In this document: piece by piece, positions 56,956 through 64,000 of the stretch | Layout of the letters: every line of letters begins with the position of its first letter | Numbering within the stretch: position 1 is the stretch's first letter | NCBI GenBank assembly: GCA_027941995.1 | Contig: CP115966.1 | Coordinates: forward strand, 2,418,001 to 2,482,000 | DNA from: Erythrobacteraceae bacterium WH01K | Lineage (GTDB): Bacteria; Pseudomonadota; Alphaproteobacteria; Sphingomonadales; Sphingomonadaceae | Reading direction: 5' to 3' | Length of the DNA stretch: 64,000 nt | Notes under the pieces: generated by a model | Databases searched by the model: none | Told to the model about the DNA's origin: nothing | Seen by the model: the letters and a program-made list of their open reading frames with translations, nothing else | Position numbers and translations under genes: made by a program

Positions 56956-58637
56956 TGTCTGGTCCTTGCGAGCATGGCCTCCATGAAGGCCAGTTCCTTG
57001 GCGAGCGGGTTACGCCCGCGGATCTTGTTGATGAGCCACGGCACGAGAACGACGGTGAAGGTCACTGCAGACAGCGTGCCGATGAGGAAGAACACGTCGT
57101 TGAAAGCGAGCACTGCGGCCTCGCGGCCGACTTCCTGCGAGATGCTGGATGCGGCGGCCTGCTGCTGGAGCGCGGGATCGCCCTGCAGCGGAGCGGCGCG
57201 CCGGGCGGCATCGGCGAGCGCCTGGCCCAGCTGCTGGTTGGCGAGCGTGAGCGTGCTTCCGGCGTCGATAAGATGCGTCTTGAGGCGCACGGTATGGAAG
57301 GCCGACAGCAGCGAAATACCCGCAAGGCCGCCGATCGATTGCGAGAGCGAGAATATCGCGATGAAGCTGATGACGTAGCTCTGGCCCGCCGCGAGCGCGC
57401 GCAGCATGCCCTCCATCATGATCGGCCCCATGGCGAAGACCGCAGCGAAGGCTATAGCGGCCTGCGTGAAGTAGAGGTCCTGCGGCCGTGTCATCACCCC
57501 GGTGCGCGTATCGGCGAAAGCGGAGATGCAAATGACGAGGATCGCGAAGAGCACTGGCCGGGTGAGGTCCTTGGGGTCGAGCCGTACCACGGACAGCGCC
57601 ATGCCGCCGAAGGTCGCCCCGGTGAGAACCCAGAAATAGCCCGTCAGCTGTTCGTTGCCATAGCCCAGCGCAGCGAACATCCCGCTGGCCCCGAAGCCCT
57701 GTTCTGCAACGAGGATTCGCACGGTTGCACCGATTACGGCAAGAGCGAGGATCGAGCGGCTCGACAGCCAGCTGAGATCGAGCATGGGGCTCTTGCGGTT
57801 GGCCTCGATCAGGAAGCACCCCCCCAGGGCGAGGATCGCGACGACGAGCGCGTATCCGAGCCAAGGCGTGTCCCACCACTGGATTCGCCCCTGGATCAGG
57901 AAAGCGCAAAATGCGGCGATCCCGATGATGAAGAGCGCGATGCTTGGGATGTCGAGCTTCTCGAAGGTCTGCTTGCGGATACCCGGCGGGAGGCGCAGCA
58001 GGATGACCATTCCCAGGCCCAGTAGCGACAGGGCGAACTGGAACTGGAAGACATTTGTCATGTCGCCATCGACCAGCAGAGCGGGCGACACCGCCCGAGC
58101 AAGCGGGAATGATACCTGTATCAGACCCAGCGAGATAACCAATCCGCCGACGCGCATCGCGGCCGGAAGACCTTGCATAAGGTAGTAGATCGCCAGCGCG
58201 GACAGCCCGCTGGCGGTGATGCCCGCAACCGCGCGCGCGGCAAGTTCGGGATAGTATCCGGGGCCGATCATCTGGACGAGATTGGCGGCGACCAGCCCGG
58301 CCATGGCCCATCGCACGAACGGCTGGATGCCGAATTCCTGCCGCACGCGGAACAGCAGCATGCTCATCGTGGCATAGGTCGAATAGAACGCCACCGTCAG
58401 CCAACCTGCCTCGACCGGCGTCAGCGCGAATTCGGCCTGGAGGGCCGGTGCGTTGGCGAGAAGGAAACCGTTCTGCGCGCCCCCCACCAGAGCCATGAAG
58501 GCACCGATCGCGAGATAGGCCGCGCGGCGCGCCGGAGGATGGTCCGGATTGGCAGGAGAGCCGGGGAGGATCGGCATCTCGTGCGGCTTGAAGCGGTAAC
58601 CGTCCACCGTGTCGATGAGGGTGTCGCGTTCAGTCAC
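56952..58637 (-). CDS. MFS transporter, EmrB/DHA2-like
   Basis: 561 residues and about 14 hydrophobic segments. The first helix (YLAIGAFMALVGGAQNGFLLANAP) and LTPVEAGWLTVAFYSTYATM are recognisable; a long C-terminal cytoplasmic or periplasmic stretch (about 440-500) and a last helix follow. Exports a hydrophobic drug or metabolite via the HlyD and OprM partners. Overlaps tetR and hlyD by 4 bases each. Confidence 0.93.
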   Translation of the reverse strand: MTERDTLIDTVDGYRFKPHEMPILPGSPANPDHPPARRAAYLAIGAFMALVGGAQNGFLLANAPALQAEFALTPVEAGWLTVAFYSTYATMSMLLFRVRQEFGIQPFVRWAMAGLVAANLVQMIGPGYYPELAARAVAGITASGLSALAIYYLMQGLPAAMRVGGLVISLGLIQVSFPLARAVSPALLVDGDMTNVFQFQFALSLLGLGMVILLRLPPGIRKQTFEKLDIPSIALFIIGIAAFCAFLIQGRIQWWDTPWLGYALVVAILALGGCFLIEANRKSPMLDLSWLSSRSILALAVIGATVRILVAEQGFGASGMFAALGYGNEQLTGYFWVLTGATFGGMALSVVRLDPKDLTRPVLFAILVICISAFADTRTGVMTRPQDLYFTQAAIAFAAVFAMGPIMMEGMLRALAAGQSYVISFIAIFSLSQSIGGLAGISLLSAFHTVRLKTHLIDAGSTLTLANQQLGQALADAARRAAPLQGDPALQQQAAASSISQEVGREAAVLAFNDVFFLIGTLSAVTFTVVLVPWLINKIRGRNPLAKELAFMEAMLARTRQ

Positions 58638-59263
58638 GGCATCAGCGCTCCCTTGACGAGAACATCTTCGAGCGCGGCTGCAAATTGGGCATCGTCTTCC
58701 ATACCGCCGACAAGCTTGCCGAGGCGTTCGCGCCGGGCGACGGTGCTGGCAGCGGAATAGATGAAATTCGCCACCCTGAACTGGAGGTGCGCCGGGGTCT
58801 TGTCCACCTCATCCGATGCTGCCTGCGCCAGGTCCATGAAATGTTGGTGAAGGGGCAGCGAAAGCGTTTCGAGCAGCCATTTCGAACGATCGCTGTCGAT
58901 CGTTATGTCACGCAGCAGCAGACGGGGAACCTCTGGACGATCGAGAAGATAAGCGAGGAAGGCATGGGCTGAATGCTCCAGACGTTTCTGCGAGCCGGTT
59001 GCCCCGCTATCGAGCGAGGCCTTTTCGAGCGCCTCGTGCAGGTCCGCACTCGCCTGCGAAACGATATCCTTCCACAAGCCCTGCTTGCCGCCGAAGCGAT
59101 AGGAAATCAGCGCAACGTCGACCCCGGCATCGCCGGCGATCTCGCGTAGCGTGGCGGCGTCGAAACCCTGCGCGGCAAAGCGCTGCATAGCGGCGCGCGA
59201 AATTGCTGCACTGGTGTCGCTATCGTTTTCTCTGGGGCGCCCACGCCCACGTCGTTCAGCCAT
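58634..59263 (-). CDS. TetR/AcrR family regulator of the efflux operon
   Basis: 209 residues. N-terminal helix-turn-helix (FDAATLREIAGDAGVDVALISYRFGGKQGLW) and a C-terminal ligand-binding domain of the CerR type. First gene of the efflux operon, so autorepression is likely; a 22-base palindrome lies 43 bases upstream of its ATG. Confidence 0.93.
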   Translation of the reverse strand: MAERRGRGRPRENDSDTSAAISRAAMQRFAAQGFDAATLREIAGDAGVDVALISYRFGGKQGLWKDIVSQASADLHEALEKASLDSGATGSQKRLEHSAHAFLAYLLDRPEVPRLLLRDITIDSDRSKWLLETLSLPLHQHFMDLAQAASDEVDKTPAHLQFRVANFIYSAASTVARRERLGKLVGGMEDDAQFAAALEDVLVKGALMP

Positions 59264-59305
59264 TCACCGCTCCTTGTGCGCTGCAACATAAGGCCCCGTG
59301 TTTCG

Positions 59306-59327
59306 TTATTCAATGGCTGTTGAATAA
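59306..59327. promoter_or_regulatory. Perfect palindrome, probable operator of the TetR-type repressor
   Basis: TTATTCAA-TGGCTG-TTGAATAA has 8-base arms and a 6-base centre, the size of many TetR-family operators. It lies between the pseudogene and the regulator start, where the operon promoter must be. AT-rich in a GC-rich region. Confidence 0.65.
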
Positions 59328-59345
59328 ATCGACCTGGACTGGCTA

Positions 59346-59667
59346 GCGGGCAGCCGCCGTTGGCCCAAAGTCCGACGACCCCGATGCGAAGACCGATAAG
59401 GCCAAGGTCCGTTGTGGGACCTGGCGCAAGGCGCGGGGCCGCAAGGTCACCGGGTTCACGAACGAGGAAGAAGAGGCGGTCGGCCTGACCGACGTCGTGC
59501 CTTTCCTGCTGGAAGATGTGCTGAAACAGCAGGGCGGCGACTTTTCCGAAGGCGGCGTCTTCGAACCCTACGTGGTGCAGGACGGCCTGCTCATCACCGG
59601 CCAGAACCCTCCATCCAGCGAACCGGCAGCCGAAAAGCTGCTCGAAGCTCTCAACGCGGCTGAATAA
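59346..59667 (+). pseudogene. Broken second copy of the DJ-1/PfpI gene
   Basis: From 59436 to 59667 the sequence aligns without gaps to the last 232 bases of the intact gene (51543-51774; offset 7893) and on through the terminator, with about a dozen mismatches counted by eye. Upstream, short matches (GCGGGCAGCCGCCG; CCGACGA-CCCGA; TGTGGGACCTGG) keep the order of the parent but with two internal deletions, and no N-terminus remains. The catalytic cysteine region is lost, so it cannot be functional. Confidence 0.85.
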
Positions 59668-59674
59668 CACGGCA

Positions 59675-59706
59675 GGCCGGCGATCCGTCAGGGGTCGCCG
59701 GCCTCA
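59675..59706 (+). terminator. Duplicated terminator hairpin after the pseudogene
   Basis: GGCCGGCGA (59675-59683) with TCGCCGGCC (59695-59703), the same as at 51782-51810. It lies between the pseudogene and tRNA-Arg. The T tract is not kept, so activity is doubtful. Confidence 0.55.
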
Positions 59707-59743
59707 CCGCCAGTGCCGAACAGACAGGATGGTGATTGGTGAC

Positions 59744-59820
59744 TGGCGCGCCCGGCAGGACTCGAACCTGCTGCCTCAAGATTAGAAGTCTCGCGCTCTA
59801 TCCAGATGAGCTACGGGCGC
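59744..59820 (-). tRNA. tRNA-Arg(TCT)
   Basis: Minus strand: acceptor GCGCCCG/CGGGCGC, D-arm GCTC...GAGC, anticodon stem CGAGA/TCTTG with loop CTTCTAA (anticodon TCT, codon AGA), T-arm GCAGG-TTCGAGT-CCTGC, encoded CCA. Its 3' end is part of the direct repeat that also occurs at 51846-51864. Confidence 0.96.
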
Positions 59821-59881
59821 GCGCCGCGGGCGGCGATAGCGTGCTTTGCGGTCCGCGAAAACCGCGTTAGTCGCGTGGATC

Positions 59882-60634
59882 ATGGATAAGCGGCCAATCA
59901 CCCAACATACCGCCGGCACTGCAGGGCTGCGCTTTCGCTATTACGACTTCGTGATGGCGGCCTTCGTCACCATCCTGCTGCTGTCGAACCTGATCGGCGC
60001 TTCGAAGCCGAGCTTTGTGACCTTGCCAGGCGGCGAGACGTGGTCGTTCGGGGCCGGGGTGCTGTTCTTCCCTGTCAGCTACATCATCGGCGACATCCTG
60101 ACAGAGGTCTACGGCTATGCCCGGGCGCGCCGGGTCATCTGGACAGGATTTGCCGCCCTGCTTTTCATGGCATTCATGGCGTGGGCGGTCGTGTCCCTGC
60201 CCGCTGCCGATGGCTGGGACGGACAGGACGCCTATGAAAAGGTGTTCGGGAATACCTGGCGCATCGTCGCGGCCAGCATTATCGCCTTCTGGGCGGGCGA
60301 GTTTGCCAATTCGCTGGTGCTGGCGCGGATGAAGGTCTGGATGCAGGGCCGGATGCTGTGGGCGCGCACCATCGGATCGACCGTTATCGGACAGGGGCTG
60401 GACAGCCTGATCTTCTATCCGCTCGCCTTCTGGGGCATCGCCGGATGGCCGCCCGAATTGCTGTGGCAGGTCGTCCTGTCGCAGTGGCTGATCAAGACCG
60501 CTTGGGAAGCGCTGCTGACGCCTGTCACCTACATCGTCATCGGCTGGCTGAAGTGGCGCGAAGGTGTGGACGTCTATGACACGCAGACGGACTTCTCGCC
60601 TTTCGCGCGGGAAAAACCGGACGGGGCGGCCTAG
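59882..60634 (+). CDS. YhhQ-family queuosine precursor transporter
   Basis: 250 residues from ATG 59882. Six membrane helices, with LLLSNLIGASK near the start, VLFFPVSYIIGDILTEVYGY (the family signature) and SLIFYPLAFWG near the end. YhhQ (QPTR) imports queuine or preQ precursors for tRNA queuosine. Convergent with ppx with a 4-base overlap of the ends. Confidence 0.92.
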   Translation: MDKRPITQHTAGTAGLRFRYYDFVMAAFVTILLLSNLIGASKPSFVTLPGGETWSFGAGVLFFPVSYIIGDILTEVYGYARARRVIWTGFAALLFMAFMAWAVVSLPAADGWDGQDAYEKVFGNTWRIVAASIIAFWAGEFANSLVLARMKVWMQGRMLWARTIGSTVIGQGLDSLIFYPLAFWGIAGWPPELLWQVVLSQWLIKTAWEALLTPVTYIVIGWLKWREGVDVYDTQTDFSPFAREKPDGAA

Positions 60635-62160
60635 TCCCTCGGGTCCGGCATCAGCGGGTCGATCGTCTCCACCACTTCCATCCGGGCGTCCAGTTTGAGC
60701 CGGTCGGCCAGCAGGACGAGATCCTTCTCGTTCGGCACCCCGAACAGAGCAGCCCGGTCGCGGCGCAGGCGCAGGACGAGCGAGTCGCCTTCCAGCTTCA
60801 GATTGCTGGCCTCCAGCGAAGTGCGCGAACGTCCGCCCAGCCTGCGGCACAGCCGTGTCGCAAGGCCCCAGCACAGCGCCTCTTCCAGCCGGTCCTCGTC
60901 GGCCAGCGCATGAAGTTCGTCCGGCAGCGCCGGCTCGTTGCCGTTGCCGCAGATTGCGGCTGCCAGCATGGCGCGGCCCACGGGATCGATCGCAATCCAC
61001 CTCTTGTGCAATGCCCATTCGACGCCCTGGCGCAGGCGGAGGTTCGGTTCGATCTGCATCGCGGCCAGTGACAGCATCGTTGCCGCCAGCCGTACCCTTT
61101 CCGTCCCCCGTGTTGCCGCCGGCAGCGCACCCACCGTCCAGCTGGCAACCCGCGTGGCGAGAACCGGCGGCGCGCCGCGTTGGGCGGCGAAATGCGACAC
61201 ACCGGCCAGCAGCGGATCGCGGCGGCGTGCATGGTCGGGCAGTTCGCTGAACAACAGCCCTTCGCGCAGGCCCCAGGCGGAAACGATCACGCGCTCCGGC
61301 TTCGATCGTTTGAGCAGGGCGGTCATCAGCACCGCTGCATCGGGGAGCATTCCTGCCCGCATGCTGGAGATGCGGGGCATCGCGCGCAGTTCGTCCTCGG
61401 AAACATCGGTCAGCCGCCGCGCAAGGGCCAGCGCATCGTCGTAAGCGAGGCTGAGGCCGTGCGGGTCGGTCAGCGGCGTGCGCGCCTTCTCCATCGCGTA
61501 GACCGCCATCGCGCGCAGTGTCCCGCCGACGAGGTAGAGCGACCCGCCCGCCTTGCCGATGTCCGCCTTCTTCAAAATCTTGTCGAGCGCTTTTCTCAAA
61601 CCCGCCCTGTCGCCGCCCAGTCCGGGCAGGCGCAGCGTCCCGATGGGCAGGCTGATCGCACTGCCCGGCCTGTCGTCACCGATTTCGACCAGTTCCAGAC
61701 TGCCACCGCCAAGGTCCGCGACCATGCCGCGTGCGCCCGGAAATGCGCCCAGCACCCCCCATGCACTGGTGGTCGCCTCTTCTTCGCCGCTCAATATGCG
61801 GGGCGAGAAGCCAAGAGCGCGCAGATGATCGATGAAGTCCTGACCGTTCGCCGCTTCGCGCACGGCAGCGGTCGCCATCACGTCGACCCTGGTGATCCCC
61901 AGATCGGCGAGGACGAGGGCGTATCGCTCCATCCCCCGGTTGGCGAGGTCGACGGCCTCCTGCGCCAGTTCGCCGCTCGATGCTATGTCGCGTCCGAGCC
62001 GGGCCGCCACCTTCTCGTTCAGGAGGACGCGCGGGGCCCGTGTCGAGCCGCCATACAGTACCAGCCGGACGGTGTTGGACCCGATGTCGATAATAGCCCG
62101 CTCGGGTGTCTCGCCCGAGAACAGCCCGCCGGGATCGCCGTTTCGTCCGCGCAGGCTCAA
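60631..62160 (-). CDS. ppx: Exopolyphosphatase / Ppx-GppA phosphatase
   Basis: 509 residues from TTG 62160, which overlaps the ppk stop (TTGA); no ATG precedes the conserved domain. The ASKHA fold shows IIDIGSNTVRLV near 23-34, GEEEATTSAWG and ADLGGGSLELV; a C-terminal HD-like helical domain follows. Breaks down polyphosphate or pppGpp. Co-transcribed with ppk, so synthesis and removal of polyphosphate are encoded together. Confidence 0.92.
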   Translation of the reverse strand: MSLRGRNGDPGGLFSGETPERAIIDIGSNTVRLVLYGGSTRAPRVLLNEKVAARLGRDIASSGELAQEAVDLANRGMERYALVLADLGITRVDVMATAAVREAANGQDFIDHLRALGFSPRILSGEEEATTSAWGVLGAFPGARGMVADLGGGSLELVEIGDDRPGSAISLPIGTLRLPGLGGDRAGLRKALDKILKKADIGKAGGSLYLVGGTLRAMAVYAMEKARTPLTDPHGLSLAYDDALALARRLTDVSEDELRAMPRISSMRAGMLPDAAVLMTALLKRSKPERVIVSAWGLREGLLFSELPDHARRRDPLLAGVSHFAAQRGAPPVLATRVASWTVGALPAATRGTERVRLAATMLSLAAMQIEPNLRLRQGVEWALHKRWIAIDPVGRAMLAAAICGNGNEPALPDELHALADEDRLEEALCWGLATRLCRRLGGRSRTSLEASNLKLEGDSLVLRLRRDRAALFGVPNEKDLVLLADRLKLDARMEVVETIDPLMPDPRD

Positions 62161-64000
62161 TTCGCGGCGCCGATCGGAGCATCATCGCGGACCGCGTCCC
62201 CATCGGGTCTGCGGCGAGCGGGCCGACGTAGGGACAATTTGGGCACCCCGCCCGCTTCCAGCGCGCCGCCGCGCCCCGACAGCGACGGGTTGGTCATGAA
62301 GTAGCGATGACAGTTGAAGGGCTTGTCGCCCTCCGGCACGCGGTCATATGTACCATCGGGCTGCAATTCCCAGCTCTGTTCGGTGTCCAGCAGGTTGGCC
62401 AGCAAGACCTGGTCGAGGATCTGGTTGTGGACCGTCGGGTTCTCGATCGGGACGAGTTGCTCGACCCGGCGGTCGAGGTTGCGGCCCATGAGGTCGGCGG
62501 AAGAGATGAACAGCGATGTCTCCGGGCTGGGCATCGGGTGGCCATTCCCGAAGGCGTAGATGCGGCTGTGTTCGAGGAAACGCCCGATAATCGATTTGAC
62601 GCGAATGTTCTGCGACATTCCCTCCACACCCGGACGCAGATTGCAGATGCCGCGCACGACCAGCTGGATCTCGACCCCTTCGCTGCTCGCCTCGTACAGC
62701 CTGTCGATCATCCCGCTGTCGGACAGCTGGTTCATCTTCATCCAGATATTGGCCGGACGCCCGGCGCGTGCATGCTCGATTTCGCGCTCTATCCGCGCGT
62801 AGAGCTCCTCGCGCAGGTCGATGGGCGAGACCGACAACATTTCCAGCCGCCTCGGTTCGACATAGCCGGTGACGAAATTGAACAGCTTGGCTGCATCACG
62901 GCCCAGCCGCGGATCGGCGGTGAAATAGCTGAGATCGGTATAGATCTTCGCCGTGACCGGGTGATAATTCCCGGTCCCGAAATGGCAGTAGGTGCGAAAG
63001 CCGCTTTCCTCCCGCCGGACGATCATCGCGACCTTGGCATGGGTCTTCCAGTCCACGAAGCCGTAGATGACCTGCACACCCGCCCGCTCCAGCTTGCTGG
63101 CCCAATAGAGGTTCTGTTCCTCGTCGAAGCGGGCTTTCAGTTCGACGACGGCGGTGACCGACTTGCCGTTTTCCGCCGCCTCGACCAGCGCCTCGATCAC
63201 TTCGGACTGCGTGCCCGCACGGTAAAGCGCCTGCTTGATCGCCACGACATGGGGATCGACTGCCGCCTGCCGGATGAAATCGACCACCACGTCGAAGCTT
63301 TCATACGGGTGGTGGATGACTATGTCCTTCTCGCGGATGGCGGAGAACAGGTCGCCGTCATGTTCCAGCACGCGTTCGGGATAGCGCGGGGAGTAGCTGG
63401 CGAATTTCAGGTCCGGGCGATCCTCGTCGACGATGCCCGACAGGCCTTCGATGCCCAGCATCCCCTCGGTCTTCACGATCGTCGCACCCGGCGTATCCAG
63501 CCGGTCGCGCAGCAGGACTTCCGCTGTCGGACAGAAATCGTCCACCAGTTCCAGCTGGATCACCTGCCCGCGCCGCCGCCGCTGGATCGCCGTGCGGAAC
63601 GTGCGCACGAGATCCTCCGCCTCTTCCTCGATTTCGATATCGCTGTCACGCAGGACGCGGAACGCGCCGTCGCCGACGATGTCGAACCCGGGGAACAGAT
63701 ACTGCGCGAAGCGGGTAATCAGGCTCTCGATACTGATATAAAGCGCATCGTCGCTGCCGGTGCCCGACACGCGCAGGAACCGCGGGAGCGCGGTGGGAAT
63801 GAGGATCATCTCCACCAGTTCCTGATCCCCCTTGTGAAGGGTAAAAAGCAGCCCCAGCCCCTCGTTCTGGATGAACGGGAACGGGTGTGCCGGGTCGAGC
63901 GCCTGGGGCGTGATCACCGGCATGATCTCGTCGAGGAAATACCGTTTGAGCCACTGATAGGCCTGTTCGTCCACGCGTTCCTCGTCCGCCACATGGATTC
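62157..64000 (-). CDS. ppk: Polyphosphate kinase 1 (5' end outside window)
   Basis: Open to the right edge; 614 residues visible, so roughly the first 90-130 are missing. AYQWLKRYFLDEIMPVITPQALDPAHPFPF and THAKVAMIVRR with the phosphorylated histidine, HFGTGNYHPVTAKIYTDLSYFTADPRLG and GICNLRPG follow in family order. Makes polyphosphate from ATP. Stop overlaps the ppx start by 4 bases. Confidence 0.95.
   Translation of the reverse strand, partial: IHVADEERVDEQAYQWLKRYFLDEIMPVITPQALDPAHPFPFIQNEGLGLLFTLHKGDQELVEMILIPTALPRFLRVSGTGSDDALYISIESLITRFAQYLFPGFDIVGDGAFRVLRDSDIEIEEEAEDLVRTFRTAIQRRRRGQVIQLELVDDFCPTAEVLLRDRLDTPGATIVKTEGMLGIEGLSGIVDEDRPDLKFASYSPRYPERVLEHDGDLFSAIREKDIVIHHPYESFDVVVDFIRQAAVDPHVVAIKQALYRAGTQSEVIEALVEAAENGKSVTAVVELKARFDEEQNLYWASKLERAGVQVIYGFVDWKTHAKVAMIVRREESGFRTYCHFGTGNYHPVTAKIYTDLSYFTADPRLGRDAAKLFNFVTGYVEPRRLEMLSVSPIDLREELYARIEREIEHARAGRPANIWMKMNQLSDSGMIDRLYEASSEGVEIQLVVRGICNLRPGVEGMSQNIRVKSIIGRFLEHSRIYAFGNGHPMPSPETSLFISSADLMGRNLDRRVEQLVPIENPTVHNQILDQVLLANLLDTEQSWELQPDGTYDRVPEGDKPFNCHRYFMTNPSLSGRGGALEAGGVPKLSLRRPARRRPDGDAVRDDAPIGAAN

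Noticed and set aside
51846-59756. Active integrative element
   Set aside because: No integrase, relaxase or transposase is present; only repeat boundaries remain, so mobility is not claimed.

Overview
The window is a GC-rich, gene-dense chromosomal segment of an alphaproteobacterium. It most likely comes from a sphingomonad of the Erythrobacteraceae type. The evidence is a GcrA cell-cycle regulator, a DUF1476 F1-ATPase inhibitor beside BolA and a monothiol glutaredoxin, a zwf-edd-glk Entner-Doudoroff cluster in the Zymomonas-like order, a crtW-crtZ carotenoid pair, and a GH97 gene coupled to a flavin-dependent tryptophan halogenase. Assignments come from reading protein motifs; no database search was run.

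Layout. 1-2.7 kb: end of a carbohydrate locus (GH97 glycosidase, halogenase). 2.7-9.7 kb: zwf-edd-glk-ppc, four overlapping or near-overlapping genes that carry glucose into the Entner-Doudoroff pathway and refill oxaloacetate. 9.7-15.5 kb: DUF6356 protein, Lrp regulator, YeiH exporter, SSS symporter, Fe(II)/2-oxoglutarate dioxygenase and Gfo/Idh oxidoreductase. 15.6-19.3 kb: tRNA-Ser(CGA), hspQ, an ABC-2 permease, gcrA, DUF1993 and a spermidine-synthase-like protein. 19.4-34.2 kb: the transcription/translation cluster rimP-nusA-ylxR-infB-thioesterase-rbfA, separated from truB-rpsO-pnp by abgT, tdk, an M50 protease gene and glpD. 34.4-40.5 kb: an SRAP protein, then pspF divergent from a sigma-54 driven psp operon, then sufE-like and Pmp3 genes. 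40.6-46.9 kb: crtZ/crtW, a thioesterase, leuC-(small membrane protein)-leuD, a quinone oxidoreductase, DUF1476, bolA and grxD. 46.8-51.8 kb: a candidate antisense-strand small RNA, a Nudix hydrolase, bioF-bioD-bioA and a DJ-1/PfpI gene. 51.8-59.8 kb: an accessory segment with an AT-richer secreted protease plus lipoprotein and a TetR-controlled tripartite efflux operon. It is bracketed by a second, broken copy of the DJ-1 gene's 3' end and by tRNA-Arg(TCT). 59.9-64 kb: a YhhQ transporter, ppx and the 3' part of ppk.

The most unusual part is the psp operon. After pspA-pspB-pspC it carries six further small genes in tandem (38018-39858). Each encodes an N-terminal membrane helix and a C-terminal coiled coil around the sequence (L/V)ER-I-(V/A)-T-D, the same place and pattern as the end of PspB. 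They read as an amplified, diverged PspB family, mostly joined by TGATG or GTGA stop/start overlaps, under one promoter with a textbook -24/-12 element. The operon also starts with an unannotated 50-residue membrane protein, and pspA has two plausible in-frame starts.

A second sigma-54-like element at 46951-46967 on the minus strand stands just before a strong stem-loop and a bidirectional terminator. This suggests a roughly 100-nt small RNA that could share the sigma-54 requirement of the psp operon.
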